From the NCBI GenBank assembly GCA_903910385.1, contig CAIVZM010000021.1:1-45790 (forward strand): a stretch of DNA of 45,790 nt, in the 5' to 3' direction. The DNA comes from an uncultured Armatimonadota bacterium (GTDB lineage Bacteria; Armatimonadota; Armatimonadia; Armatimonadales; Armatimonadaceae). The notes under the pieces are model-generated. The model had not been told where the DNA came from. It saw only the letters and a program-made list of their open reading frames with translations, and searched no databases. Below are positions 32,954 to 42,331 of the stretch, piece by piece (positions within the stretch are counted from its first letter, which is position 1; every line of letters starts with the position of its first letter). The position numbers were made by a program, and so were the translations under genes.

Positions 32954-35863
32954 ATGGCGGCGCCACCCTCAGAAGCTCCGATGCTTGAAGAAACCCGACA
33001 GACGCAAATCGTCATTCGAGGAGCTAAAGAACATAACCTGAAGAATGTTAATGTCGAGATTCCACGAGAGAAGTTGGTCGTTTTTACCGGCGTTTCCGGT
33101 TCTGGCAAATCCTCTCTTGCCTTCGACACCCTCTTTGCCGAGGGACAACGCCGCTTTCTGGAGTCGCTGGACGCCTATACCAAGCGATTCGCTTCGCAGT
33201 TAAAAAAGCCAGATGTCGATATGGTCTACGGGTTATCGCCAGTGATTTCCATCGAGCAAAAGACTGTCAATAAGAACCCACGCTCGACACTGGGAACCAT
33301 GACCGACATTTACGATTATCTTCGCCTGCTTTACGCGACCATCGGCGTCGGGCATTGCGCCTTCTGCGACCGTGAGATTCCGATCAAGTCTCCGATACAG
33401 ATGCTGGAGCGCCTGCTCAGCCTTCCTGAAGGAACCTCCGTAGAAATCATCGCCCCGGTGACCAGAATATATGGCGAGGACTACCCCTATCTGCTGGGCG
33501 AAATCCGTGCGAAGGGTTGTCGGCGTATCCGTATCGATAATGAGCTTCTTGACCTGAGCGAAAATATCGAACTGGACGAAGACCATGACTACCGCATCGA
33601 AGCCATTGTAGACAAAGTCGCTGTCAAGCGGGACATGCGGACGCTGGAACGACAAATTCAGCAATCGATTCAGGCGGCGCTGAAAATCGGGGAGGGGTTT
33701 GTCCGTTTCCATCTGGTCAACGCGACGGAAGCCGAACAGGCAGCCTTCGATAAGGACTTCGCCTGCCCGGAACATGGGCTGGTGATAGGCGAACTGCTCC
33801 CCTATTTCTTTTCGTTCAACGAACCGGAAAGCGCCTGCCTGACCTGCGCCGGTCTGGGCGTGTACCGAGTGGTCGAACCGGACTTTCTGACGCCCGATAA
33901 ATCGCGAAGTATCAAACAGGGAGCGTTCATTCCAGAAGCGTTTAAATGGGAGCGCGACAGTTGGGGAGCGCGTCTGATGTACTCCTGCGCTCAGCATTTT
34001 GGCATTGATCTCGACATTCCGTATCAGGAACTCCCGACCGAGGCGCTGGACATCCTCCTGCATGGATCAAAAGGTGAACGGTTCCCCGTTATCCTGCCGC
34101 CCGGCGCAAAAATTGGCGAACAGTATATAGGGAAGCTGTTCCGTTGGGATGGCATCGTTAACGATATCGAGCGTCGCTACCGACGGTACCGCAAAGAAAA
34201 AGCGTCGAACTCCTGGATGGAAGATTATCTCAAGCGTGTCATGGTAGATCAGGAATGTCCCGAATGTCAGGGGACGCGCCTGAAAGCGTCGCGCCTGAAA
34301 GTGACGCTCAAGGGTATCGATATCTTTAAACTCTGTGAAATGCCGCTGGAAGATTTGACGGAATACCTGAAGGATATCCCGACCAATGCAAGACAGAGCA
34401 AAGCGGGAAAGCATGTCCTGAGCGAGGTGCGGAAACGGGTAGAACTTTTGCAGGCGATCGGGTTGGGCTATCTGAGTCTGGGACGTAAGGCGGCGACACT
34501 CTCCGGCGGCGAATCGCAACGCACCCGGTTGTCAACGCAGATTTCTTCCGGACTGATGGGAATGCTTTATGTGCTGGACGAGCCGAGTATCGGTCTGCAT
34601 CCCCGTGATAACGACCGGTTGATCAACACTCTCAAACGTCTGCGTAATTTAGGCAACACCGTTATCGTCGTCGAACATGATGAGGCGATGATGCGGGCGG
34701 CGGACTACCTGATTGAAATGGGACCGGGACCAGGCGTTCATGGCGGCGAAGTGGTGGCGTTCGGTACAGCGGAAGATTTAGCGGCATCGCCCCTTTCTCT
34801 TACCGGAAAATACCTGAGCGGAGAGCTGAAAATCGAAGTTCCGGAGCGACGGCGTCCTATCAACCCGGAAAAGATGATCATGGTACGGGGCGCACGACAG
34901 AACAACCTGCGTGGGGTCGATGCTTCCTTCCCTCTGGGTGTCCTGACCGCAGTGACCGGGGTTTCCGGTTCCGGCAAGTCCACACTGGTCAACGATATTC
35001 TCTACAAGCGTCTCTACGCCCATTTCTATGACAGCAGAACCCGTTCCGGTAATCATGATGGCATCGCCGGACTGGAACATATCACGGACGTGATCGCGAT
35101 TGATCAGACGCCGTTAGGACGTTCGCCCCGTTCCAACCCTGCCACCTATATCGGGGTCTACGATGAAATTCGACATCTCTTTTCCGCTCTGCCAGAATCG
35201 GTCGAACGTGGCTACACACCGGGTCGGTTCAGTTTCAATGTGCGCGGCGGACGTTGTGAGGAGTGCGCCGGCGAGGGTATCGTCGTCACCTCGCTCCACT
35301 TTATGCCCGATGTCGAAGCGCCTTGCCCTTCGTGTAAAGGCAGTCGCTACAACGAGGAGACGATGGAAATCCTGTATCGGGACCATAGCATCGCCGATAT
35401 CCTCGCCATGCCGATTGAGGAAGCCGCCGATTTCTTTGAGAAGCACGCTCTTATCGCGCACAAACTGGACACCCTCTGTCAACTGGGTCTCGGCTATATT
35501 CAACTCGGGCAGTCCTGCACCACCCTCAGCGGCGGCGAGGCGCAACGGGTCAAACTGGGCTTTGAACTGAGCAAGGTCAAGCGCGGCGGCAAGAAATTCT
35601 ACATACTGGATGAACCGACCACCGGCCTTCACCTTTCTGATATCAGGAAACTGCTGGACGCCCTGCAACGACTCGTCGACGCAGGAAACACGGTTCTTGT
35701 CATTGAACACCACCTGGATGTTATCAAGACCGCCGACTACCTGATCGATCTCGGTCCGGAGGGCGGTCGCAATGGCGGGCTGATCATCGCGACCGGAACC
35801 CCGGAACAGGTAGCGGAAAACCCGATTTCCCACACCGGGCACTGTCTAAGGGAGGTTCTCTAA
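32954..35863 (+). CDS. uvrA: UvrA-family excinuclease ATPase
   Basis: 969 aa, full length for UvrA, the DNA-damage-sensing ATPase of nucleotide excision repair. Two ABC modules are complete: Walker [10 protein letters not shown] (46-54) and GVSGSGKST (about 671), signatures [10 protein letters not shown] and [10 protein letters not shown], and Walker [14 protein letters not shown] and [12 protein letters not shown]. The insertion domain zinc site is CPEH...CLTC, where canonical UvrA has CxxC...CxxC, so one ligand is His. The C-terminal zinc finger is [11 protein letters not shown]...CPSCKG. A second copy of uvrA elsewhere cannot be excluded; this could be a paralogue. Its TAA stop forms the left target duplication of the IS element. 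Confidence 0.9.
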   Translation: MAAPPSEAPMLEETRQTQIVIRGAKEHNLKNVNVEIPREKLVVFTGVSGSGKSSLAFDTLFAEGQRRFLESLDAYTKRFASQLKKPDVDMVYGLSPVISIEQKTVNKNPRSTLGTMTDIYDYLRLLYATIGVGHCAFCDREIPIKSPIQMLERLLSLPEGTSVEIIAPVTRIYGEDYPYLLGEIRAKGCRRIRIDNELLDLSENIELDEDHDYRIEAIVDKVAVKRDMRTLERQIQQSIQAALKIGEGFVRFHLVNATEAEQAAFDKDFACPEHGLVIGELLPYFFSFNEPESACLTCAGLGVYRVVEPDFLTPDKSRSIKQGAFIPEAFKWERDSWGARLMYSCAQHFGIDLDIPYQELPTEALDILLHGSKGERFPVILPPGAKIGEQYIGKLFRWDGIVNDIERRYRRYRKEKASNSWMEDYLKRVMVDQECPECQGTRLKASRLKVTLKGIDIFKLCEMPLEDLTEYLKDIPTNARQSKAGKHVLSEVRKRVELLQAIGLGYLSLGRKAATLSGGESQRTRLSTQISSGLMGMLYVLDEPSIGLHPRDNDRLINTLKRLRNLGNTVIVVEHDEAMMRAADYLIEMGPGPGVHGGEVVAFGTAEDLAASPLSLTGKYLSGELKIEVPERRRPINPEKMIMVRGARQNNLRGVDASFPLGVLTAVTGVSGSGKSTLVNDILYKRLYAHFYDSRTRSGNHDGIAGLEHITDVIAIDQTPLGRSPRSNPATYIGVYDEIRHLFSALPESVERGYTPGRFSFNVRGGRCEECAGEGIVVTSLHFMPDVEAPCPSCKGSRYNEETMEILYRDHSIADILAMPIEEAADFFEKHALIAHKLDTLCQLGLGYIQLGQSCTTLSGGEAQRVKLGFELSKVKRGGKKFYILDEPTTGLHLSDIRKLLDALQRLVDAGNTVLVIEHHLDVIKTADYLIDLGPEGGRNGGLIIATGTPEQVAENPISHTGHCLREVL

Positions 35864-35929
35864 GACGGTGTTATGAACGCCATTGGGGTGAACCGAGGTA
35901 CCTTGTCAACATCAGGCAGGCGAACACAA

Positions 35930-35959
35930 CGAAGTGTAACCCTGCGAAGTGTAACCCTG
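35930..35959. repeat. In-frame 15-bp tandem duplication in the transposase
   Basis: CGAAGTGTAACCCTG occurs twice in a row (35930-35944, 35945-35959), giving AGLHFAGLHF in the protein. It does not shift the frame. Confidence 0.9.
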
Positions 35960-36137
35960 CCAAGACCTCTGGCAAACGCTCATAGTCCCGCACCAAACGA
36001 CGAAAGCGACTCTTCCACCCAAAAGAACGCTCTACTACCCAACGACGAGGCAACAGCACAAATCCCTTCTTGAACGTCGACAGTTTCACCACTTCCAATG
36101 CAATACCGTGCGCTTGTGCGTCATCTTTGGCATCTTC

Positions 36138-36199
36138 ACCAGTATAACCTTGGTCCACCCACGCCAATACCAGTATAACCTTGGTCCACCCACGCCAAT
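36138..36199. repeat. 31-bp tandem duplication that breaks the transposase
   Basis: A 31-bp unit beginning ACCAGTATAACC and ending CACGCCAAT is perfectly repeated at 36138-36168 and 36169-36199. Since 31 is not a multiple of 3, it shifts the reading frame. Confidence 0.95.
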
Positions 36200-36782
36200 T
36201 GAACATTCTTTCCCGTGATTTCCTGCACTTGACGCGATAATTCCGCCACTTGATCTCGCTCCTGTTCGTTCGCAGGCGTCACCACGAGAGCCAAAAGGTG
36301 GCCCAAAGTGTCCACGGCGATATGAACCTTGGATCCCTTCTTCTTTTTATGCCCGTCATACCCGGCACGATTCCCACTTTCGATAGTACCTTGCAGCGTT
36401 TGAGCGTCGTAAATCACCGCCGTCGGCTGTTTTCCCCGATTGGCTGCGACCCGCAAAAGTTCCCTCAGGTCGTCGACAAGGTCCTCGAAAACTCGGGCAT
36501 CGATCCATCGAAGCGTCTGTTGGTAGACCGCCTCCCAAGGAGGGAAGCTATCCGGGAGAAATCTCCAGGGAATTCCGGTCCTGACGACGTATCGCAAGGC
36601 GTTGAGGACTTCGCGCAAATCGTGCTTTCTCTGGGGCGAATCGGGCGAAATCAGGGCAAGATACGGTGCAATGAACTCCCATTCGGCGTCTTCGACGTCA
36701 GAGGGGTAGCGTTTTTTGAGTTTCGGCGTCTTTTCCACGCCATTTATTACCCGAAACGCCACAATTCAGTTCATAACACCGT

Positions 36783-36932
36783 CTAAAGTCCAATCCTCAT
36801 GACGAACGCCTGTCGCCGAAAAGTGTTAGCGTTCCGGGTGACGACAATATACACATGCCGTAAAGCGGTAGCCGCACTTTTGCAGTCTTTTGCGTTCACC
36901 ACTTCGTCGTAGGGAAGGATTTGACAAGGTGT
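36783..36932 (-). pseudogene. Possible PIN-domain (VapC-like) C-terminal remnant
   Basis: A 49-codon frame without a normal start reads CQILPYDEVVNAKDCKSAAT, ALRHVYIVVTRNANTFRR and ends IGL before TAG. The pattern of an acidic residue in a helix, then a hydrophobic strand and TRNxxxF resembles the last third of PIN-domain toxins. The stop lies at the junction with the IS but would be the same without it. Its upstream part is missing. Weak similarity by eye only. Confidence 0.3.
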
Positions 36933-36937
36933 TTAAA

Positions 36938-39900
36938 TTATTCCAGATGCCCGAGTGGATCAGTTGCAGATGATCTCGAAATACCTGGTGATGACTTCGT
37001 TTTCGGTTGAGCTTTAATCGTCGGAGGAGCAGAATTCTTTTTAGATTTCGTCCTTTGCTCTTTAGTTACCGTTGGCTGGGCGATTGGCACTGGACTCAGA
37101 AGTGATTGAGTATTGGAACCCGGCACACTATTACCAACTTCGATGGCTGTACCCGTCTTTCCTGAAGCAGCGTTCGATGGCGTTGCTGGCGTGGCGGCAT
37201 GGGAAGTGAGCCGACTATTCACAATCAACTTTCGAATAATGCGGTCAAGGTTTTGTTTGTTGGCTGTCCTTGCACTCTTTGGATCTTCCGTCTGGTAATC
37301 AGCAGATTGCAGATCGAATATACCTTTGTAGCCGCTTTGATTTTGCAGAAGTTTACGAGAAGATTTAGCCAGGAACCAGCCGAGTGGTACATCGATTTTG
37401 TTTTGGGCTGCAAACTTGATGTCGAAGAGAAATGGACGACGTTTATCTTGATAGTCATAGGTTTCGATGTCGTCCTTTAATCGCTGGAACGAGCTTCCAT
37501 TCAGGGAAACGTAAGCGTCCAGTCCCGCCTGAATAAAGCCCGCCTCACTAAATGGAGCTTTCTCCGGCGTCTCATTCAATACATTGGCTTCCACTGTCGG
37601 CGCAACGGGCCTGGTGATGTCTTTGCTGAAGCCAGCATAACGGATTGTCACCACAATGGGGTACCAGTTGCTGTTCTCGTCTCCATTCTCTACATCCCGG
37701 TCATTTTCTCTCCGAAGCAGGGCAATGACATCTCGCAATGTGGTTATTCCTGAGTTGTCAACGGCACCTCCGTCGATGTATCGCCGTTTTATCAAAACGG
37801 GCTTTGTTGACTGAACGTTCGCATCACGTCCAACAGTAAATGGATACCGCTGTTGATGTACGGTTGCCACCGACTGAATCAATGGGAAGCGGGCGCTGAG
37901 ACAGGCTGCTGTACTGAACGGTGGATTTAGGGTTGGAGCGATTCCGGCCAAAATATGTATCCCTGGTACTGATGGGCGGAAGTTTACTGCACCATCCTTA
38001 TCGTAATAATCTATTTGTTTTCTGGTTGCCGGTTTTGGCCAGAGATCCGCGACGACCATTCTTTCGCCGGTTTCAACGCAAGTGGAATTGAAGAATAGTG
38101 CGGGCGTGTTGCTGTCGGGATCCGAGAAGGGTCGTTTTCGGAACTGATAGAAACTGTGCTTGAAGTCGTTCGCCTTGTCTGCTTCCGTTGCGTTGCGGAA
38201 CAACCTGCTCTTTATCGTCCCCTCCTGAAATGCCCATTCGAGACTGTACTCCAACCCCCGCGAGCGGTCTGCATAGGAGCCAATTACGGGGACGAAACGC
38301 TGGATCAGGTCCGGCCCAAGCGTCATGGCAAATGGGTACGAGAGGAGATCATGCTTGAGGATGTCATTAGTTACGTTCAGCCAGTTCGCTGCTTCACCAT
38401 CGGTCTGGCGTAGACGCCCGTCGGCGGTGGCATGGTTCGTTAGCGCCGCAAAAACCGCTGCGCCAAGGCTTCCTCCCGATACGCTGCTAATGGCAAAAAC
38501 ATGGCGTGAGAAGTTGACGGGATGAGGGGAATCCAATCCGGTTTGTTGAAGGGCGGCAAGAGCCGTTGCGGTCTGATACGCTGCTCGAATTCCCCCGCCC
38601 TCTGCCGCCACGAACACCACAGGGTAAGGTTGTTTGGGGTCCCGATCTGGACGGGATCCGAGCCATTCCTTGAAGGCAATGTAGAGTTCGCGTTCTTTTT
38701 CCGGTGATAATGGCTTCTTTGTTGACTCGGAATTATTCTTTTTGCCCCGATCGCCCGCATCTAAATTCTGGGAGTTCGGAGCCATCGGGAGAGTGAACAC
38801 ATCAGCAGATCTGGGATTATCGACACTGCGGACCTGGTGGTTATCGTCCAGATCGAGCGCACTCCAGACAAAACCCAGCACAAATAACCCCGTCACCAGG
38901 GGATATCCCGTCTTGTTGGACAGATCCGCAAGAAAACTAATCAAGGCAAGAATCGCAGCAAAGGACAATATAACAATTAGCGCTGAACCGCCATTGACAA
39001 AGCCTGGGGTTGCCCTATAGCCTGCTAAGGTACAAAGCCCGACGACAACCACCATGGCTGTAAGGAGAACTCGCGATAGGGTCTGGAATAGTCTCGTATC
39101 GAACCACTTCTGCTCCGAAGTATTCGCCGTTTGGGGCCATAGCCGATGAAACAGCCCCAAAACGGGTTTTAATGGAACGAGTAAAAGACCTTGTGCTGTT
39201 GGGGGAATGAATGACCACAACGGCCAAATGACGCTGAATAGTGCACCAATTCCTAAGAATAGGGAGGATAGCGTTGTATCGTGTGCGACACTGGCAGGAG
39301 GTGACGCTAAAATTGGCAGGGCGGACTTGATAACGAGGATGGTAAACAGGATATCGACTCCCGCCAATAAATAGCGGGGCAAGTTCTCCTTAGCCCATTG
39401 CTCTCCATTATTGTTCTTGTTTTCCACTTCATGAATTAGTAACTCCGCACAGACGTAGAATGTGAGCATGAAGAAGTTTGTTGCGATAAGGAAGGCTGCC
39501 ACATGCAAGATTTCGCCGTCCTTCGATTGGATATCCTCAGCCAGTGTGCGAATGATTTCAACGCCCTGTGAGAAAAACAGCAAGGCGAATAACAGTCCGG
39601 CGATGGCCATGTGCGCACCGAGAAGCCGGACAATGCGAAGGAAGCCCTTTATATCATCGCTGAATCGGGACTGAACAGCCCATGCCAAGATCATTGCTCC
39701 GATGGCAATAAATTTGGCCGTCGCCACGACGAAAGTACAGAATGCTACGTCCGTCCGTCCTGCCAATTGAACCAGTAACCCGATATTCTCCACGCCATCG
39801 ACTATGCCTGCGACAAAAGCCAGACCTGCCGCGATTTTGCCTATTAGCACTATGGACGGTGGGGCCTGACTCTCCTGAGATTCACTAATCAACCACTCCG

Positions 39901-40222
39901 AAATGGCATAGAAAAAGCCTACGTAAGCAGCGATAAAAAGAAAATCGAAGGGGATAACACAAAGGATTGCCCATACGGTTCCCGTCCAGCCAAACAGCGC
40001 TGGGGTATTCCAAACCTGTAAAATGAAGTCCGACGCCGTTCGGGAACGGGATAATTCGAGCGATACGATACCCTGTGTCGGTGGATCGTTTAAGCCGCCG
40101 GCCTGCGCTATCACCCATTGAAGGATTCCCATCCAGAATACAGCCCACCACCTCCACTTAATCTGGTCTTTCAACCCGTTTGCTTTTGTTGAATCGTTCA
40201 GAGGCATATTTTCTGGTTGCAT
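36938..40222 (-). CDS. Large membrane-anchored patatin-like phospholipase
   Basis: 1094 aa. Residues 25-460 contain about ten hydrophobic helices in an unfamiliar membrane domain. Residues 535-900 form a patatin-like lipase: oxyanion motif EGGGIRAAYQ (541-550), nucleophile elbow SGGSLG with Ser585, and the catalytic Asp817 in YIDGGAVDNSGI. This is the Ser-Asp dyad of lipid acyl hydrolases, so the active site looks complete. The tail (from about 1010) is Ser/Thr/Pro/Lys-rich and disordered. GAGGAG lies about 15 nt before the ATG, a weak site. The gene is visibly AT-richer than its neighbours and lies next to an IS and a gene-poor gap, so it may be acquired. Function unknown; patatin enzymes act in lipid turnover, effectors and some phage-defence systems. 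Confidence 0.85.
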   Translation of the reverse strand: MQPENMPLNDSTKANGLKDQIKWRWWAVFWMGILQWVIAQAGGLNDPPTQGIVSLELSRSRTASDFILQVWNTPALFGWTGTVWAILCVIPFDFLFIAAYVGFFYAISEWLISESQESQAPPSIVLIGKIAAGLAFVAGIVDGVENIGLLVQLAGRTDVAFCTFVVATAKFIAIGAMILAWAVQSRFSDDIKGFLRIVRLLGAHMAIAGLLFALLFFSQGVEIIRTLAEDIQSKDGEILHVAAFLIATNFFMLTFYVCAELLIHEVENKNNNGEQWAKENLPRYLLAGVDILFTILVIKSALPILASPPASVAHDTTLSSLFLGIGALFSVIWPLWSFIPPTAQGLLLVPLKPVLGLFHRLWPQTANTSEQKWFDTRLFQTLSRVLLTAMVVVVGLCTLAGYRATPGFVNGGSALIVILSFAAILALISFLADLSNKTGYPLVTGLFVLGFVWSALDLDDNHQVRSVDNPRSADVFTLPMAPNSQNLDAGDRGKKNNSESTKKPLSPEKERELYIAFKEWLGSRPDRDPKQPYPVVFVAAEGGGIRAAYQTATALAALQQTGLDSPHPVNFSRHVFAISSVSGGSLGAAVFAALTNHATADGRLRQTDGEAANWLNVTNDILKHDLLSYPFAMTLGPDLIQRFVPVIGSYADRSRGLEYSLEWAFQEGTIKSRLFRNATEADKANDFKHSFYQFRKRPFSDPDSNTPALFFNSTCVETGERMVVADLWPKPATRKQIDYYDKDGAVNFRPSVPGIHILAGIAPTLNPPFSTAACLSARFPLIQSVATVHQQRYPFTVGRDANVQSTKPVLIKRRYIDGGAVDNSGITTLRDVIALLRRENDRDVENGDENSNWYPIVVTIRYAGFSKDITRPVAPTVEANVLNETPEKAPFSEAGFIQAGLDAYVSLNGSSFQRLKDDIETYDYQDKRRPFLFDIKFAAQNKIDVPLGWFLAKSSRKLLQNQSGYKGIFDLQSADYQTEDPKSARTANKQNLDRIIRKLIVNSRLTSHAATPATPSNAASGKTGTAIEVGNSVPGSNTQSLLSPVPIAQPTVTKEQRTKSKKNSAPPTIKAQPKTKSSPGISRSSATDPLGHLE

Positions 40223-40874
40223 ATTTTATTCTTTGGTCTCCTCGGATACTTGCTTACTTATCATCGGTCGAATGTTGGCAACCCGACGAGAGCCGCCATT
40301 TGGTTGATTTAGCTATATTTGGGGTGCCTATGAAAGGGATCCAGCATAATCCACCGTCCGTCGAACCCTACGCCCGATGCGGTTGATGACAGCCTACTTC
40401 AAGCTAATTATACCAGAAATAGAAGAAAAGAACTGTATTTAGGCGAAGTAATAGTCTTCCTTCATAAGTCCGTATCTGCCCCCCATTGCAAAACCCTTTT
40501 TTTGCGAGACGCGCCAGCGCGTTAGCGCCCCGATTAATGGGGGTAGGGGGCGGATACACGGTAGCAGAACGACTTAGGAAATTGGTCTAATGGCTTTCAA
40601 ATTCACACTGCCGTCGGGCAGTTGGGACAATCGTCCACTGAATGATGCGAGTCTACCCGCCAATTTTGTGATTTTATGTGCCTATTTGGCAATGCAAAGA
40701 CCTTGCGGCGATGCCGCAAACCGCTCCCAGGACTCCGTCGCTCTGAACAAATATTAGGATACACGGTGTCTTCGACATCTCTGGCGATAAGACTTGCCCT
40801 GCTATGTCTTCTATACTGGATGTTATCTCCGTAACGTATTATAGAGCCGAAGGGAATCGAGGCCTCTAGGTATT
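40223..40874. other. Gene-poor region with an imperfect inverted repeat
   Basis: No recognised gene. GTATCTGCCCC...CCCATT (from 40472) is mirrored by AATGGGG...GGGGGCGGATAC (to 40557), with a T-rich, GC-palindromic middle (ACGCGCCAGCGCGT at 40509-40522). This could be a large RNA hairpin or a worn mini-element. A small candidate frame at 40590-40757 is listed separately. CTGCCGTCGGGCAG inside it forms a short hairpin. Confidence 0.4.
40590..40757 (+). CDS. Doubtful small open reading frame (55 aa)
   Basis: ATG at 40590 with AGGA about 10 nt upstream, ending TAG at 40757. It reads MAFKFTLPSGSWDNRPLNDA and continues with a short hydrophobic part (FVILCAYLAM) and two cysteines. No family recognised and no conserved context; it may be chance. 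Confidence 0.2.
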   Translation: MAFKFTLPSGSWDNRPLNDASLPANFVILCAYLAMQRPCGDAANRSQDSVALNKY

Positions 40875-41204
40875 TTACGAGGCGATGGCTTTCTCGAAGG
40901 CGGCGATTGTGGCGGACGGATCGCTGGAGAAGACATAGAGTTCAATCGCGTCTTCGTAAAGGGAGCGTCGCAGGCGCAAATACTCTCGACAGGATTCGTC
41001 GTGGTAGAGAAGCTCCCGGAATAGCGTGGGGTCTTTTGCCGTCGCGGTATCGAACAAAGCGAGAGCGGATGCGGTGAACCGCCATCCGTTTTCGCCATCG
41101 GTCAGGAAAAAATGGGCGCACGGAGTTCCGGCAATCGGCGAGCAGTCCATTCCGCAAAACGGACACTGGTAACCGGGCGTCTCACCGGAAATAATAGGGT
41201 TCAT
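40875..41204 (-). CDS. Small zinc-ribbon hypothetical protein
   Basis: 109 aa. The N-terminus has a short metal-binding motif, CPFCGMDC (14-21), with a further Cys in GTPCAHFF. The rest is helical (FRELLYHDESCREYLRLRRSL) with no catalytic motif that I recognise. TATAGT on the minus strand ends 5 nt before the ATG and no ribosome site is present, so the message is probably leaderless. Divergent from the Gfo/Idh/MocA operon. Confidence 0.7.
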   Translation of the reverse strand: MNPIISGETPGYQCPFCGMDCSPIAGTPCAHFFLTDGENGWRFTASALALFDTATAKDPTLFRELLYHDESCREYLRLRRSLYEDAIELYVFSSDPSATIAAFEKAIAS

Positions 41205-41209
41205 AATTT

Positions 41210-41215
41210 ACTATA
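41210..41215 (-). promoter_or_regulatory. -10-like element of the small zinc-ribbon gene
   Basis: TATAGT on the minus strand lies 5 nt before the ATG at 41204. No Shine-Dalgarno is seen. Confidence 0.5.
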
Positions 41216-41290
41216 CCGGAAAGAGTCTGGGGCAGGGCAGGAAATATCCGCTCCGAAGCCGAATTTCTACGCTCAAGAGGTATTTTCGCT

Positions 41291-42274
41291 TTGGGTTTTC
41301 GTGTAGGAATTATCGGCGCGGGAACGATGGGCCAGGTGCATAGCCGCGCATGGCGTCGTATGCCAGATATCGAACTGATCGGCGTCTATGATATCGATGC
41401 GACGCGGGCATCCAGGATCGCCGCCGATTCTGGCGTCACAGCTTTCTCTTCGTTTGAGGAACTGGTAAACACCGTCGATATCGTCGATGTGTGCGTCCCG
41501 ACGCCATTCCATGCAGAATACGCAATCTTCGCATTGGAGGCGGATAAAGACGTCGTCTGCGAAAAGCCAATGGGACGCACTCTTGAAGAGTGTGACCGGA
41601 TGATTGCGGCGGCTGAGGCAAGCGGCAAGACCCTGATGCCAGCGCAGGTCTTGCGCTTCTTTCCGGAATTTCAATCGACGCATGACCTGATCCGTAAGGG
41701 CGCTATCGGCGCTCCTGCGGTGGTTCGGACGCATCGCGGCGGCGGGTTCCCCCGGGGCGTCAATAACTGGTTCGCGGACTTTGCGCAGAGCGGCGGAGTC
41801 TCTCTGGACATTCTGATTCACGATTTCGACTGGCTACGCTGGACTCTGGGCGATGTCGAACGCGTCTACGCGAAGACCCGGCATACGGACGGCATCCACG
41901 AAGACGATTATGTACTGGCGACCTTACGCTTCAAAAGCGGCGCTATCGCTCATGTCGAAGGAACGTGGATGGACGCAGCGGGATACTACACCAGTATCGA
42001 GGCGGCGGGCGACAATGGATTGATCCATTACGATAGCCGTGAGACCGCTCCGCTCAGAGTCGCTCGTCGGCGCCACGATTCTTCGAGCGGAGCAGGCATC
42101 CATTCGGAAAGCCCGGTCTCGGCGGATCCGTACTATCTGGAATTACGTCATTTTGTCGATTGCCTGACGGCGGGCGTCGCTCCCATGATTACTCCAGAAG
42201 ATGGCAGAGCGGCGGTAGCCATCGGGTTAGCGGCGCTGGAATCTTCCCGAATCGGAAAAAGCGTCTCTTTATAA
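41291..42274 (+). CDS. Gfo/Idh/MocA family oxidoreductase
   Basis: 327 aa, NAD(P)-dependent oxidoreductase usually acting on sugars or inositols. The Rossmann motif GIIGAGTMGQVHSRAW is at the N-terminus, the EKP motif in VVCEKPMGRTLEECD, and the C-terminal domain has GGVSLDILIHDFDWLRW with the family D-x3-H (DILIH) substrate-side residues. Start is a TTG at 41291 with AGAGG about 10 nt upstream; the Rossmann strand begins at once, so no later start is possible. First gene of a probable three-gene operon with a second Gfo/Idh/MocA gene and a membrane protein. Confidence 0.93.
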   Translation: MGFRVGIIGAGTMGQVHSRAWRRMPDIELIGVYDIDATRASRIAADSGVTAFSSFEELVNTVDIVDVCVPTPFHAEYAIFALEADKDVVCEKPMGRTLEECDRMIAAAEASGKTLMPAQVLRFFPEFQSTHDLIRKGAIGAPAVVRTHRGGGFPRGVNNWFADFAQSGGVSLDILIHDFDWLRWTLGDVERVYAKTRHTDGIHEDDYVLATLRFKSGAIAHVEGTWMDAAGYYTSIEAAGDNGLIHYDSRETAPLRVARRRHDSSSGAGIHSESPVSADPYYLELRHFVDCLTAGVAPMITPEDGRAAVAIGLAALESSRIGKSVSL

Positions 42275-42331
42275 CTGTGTTATAGTCTCTTTGATAATCG
42301 CAACGAGAAATGGTCGCAGGACAAACCCGTT

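Larger units (their letters stand above)
35871..36762 (-). pseudogene. IS5-family DDE transposase, frameshifted
   Basis: Read from a GTG at 36762, the N-terminal part (to 36136) has the DUF4096-like start YPSDVEDAEWEFIAPYL, GIPWRFLPDSFPPWEAVYQ, and the first catalytic Asp in AVIYDAQTLQGT. A 31-bp tandem duplication then shifts the frame inside LAWVDQGYTG, the second Asp motif, which is therefore present in both fragments. The C-terminal part (from about 36169 to 35871) has the Glu motif RRWVVERSFGWKSRFRRL. Without the duplication the product would be 286 aa, normal for this group. An in-frame 15-bp duplication repeats AGLHF near the end. The stop codon lies in the left inverted repeat. Confidence 0.9.
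35864..36783 (-). mobile_element. IS5-family insertion sequence (IS427/IS1031-like), 920 bp
   Basis: Perfect 15-bp terminal inverted repeats, GACGGTGTTATGAAC at the left end and GTTCATAACACCGTC at the right, extend imperfectly to about 25 bp. TAA flanks both ends (35861-35863 and 36784-36786) and is the 3-bp target duplication; TNA targets are typical of the IS427 and IS1031 groups of IS5. The left TAA is the uvrA stop codon, so uvrA is intact. The single transposase gene is read on the minus strand and is broken by an internal duplication, so this copy cannot move by itself. Confidence 0.92.

Noticed and set aside
36136-36206. Programmed frameshift in the transposase, as in some IS elements
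   Set aside because: The frame changes exactly at a perfect 31-bp duplication and no slippery heptamer is needed, so mutation is the simpler reading.
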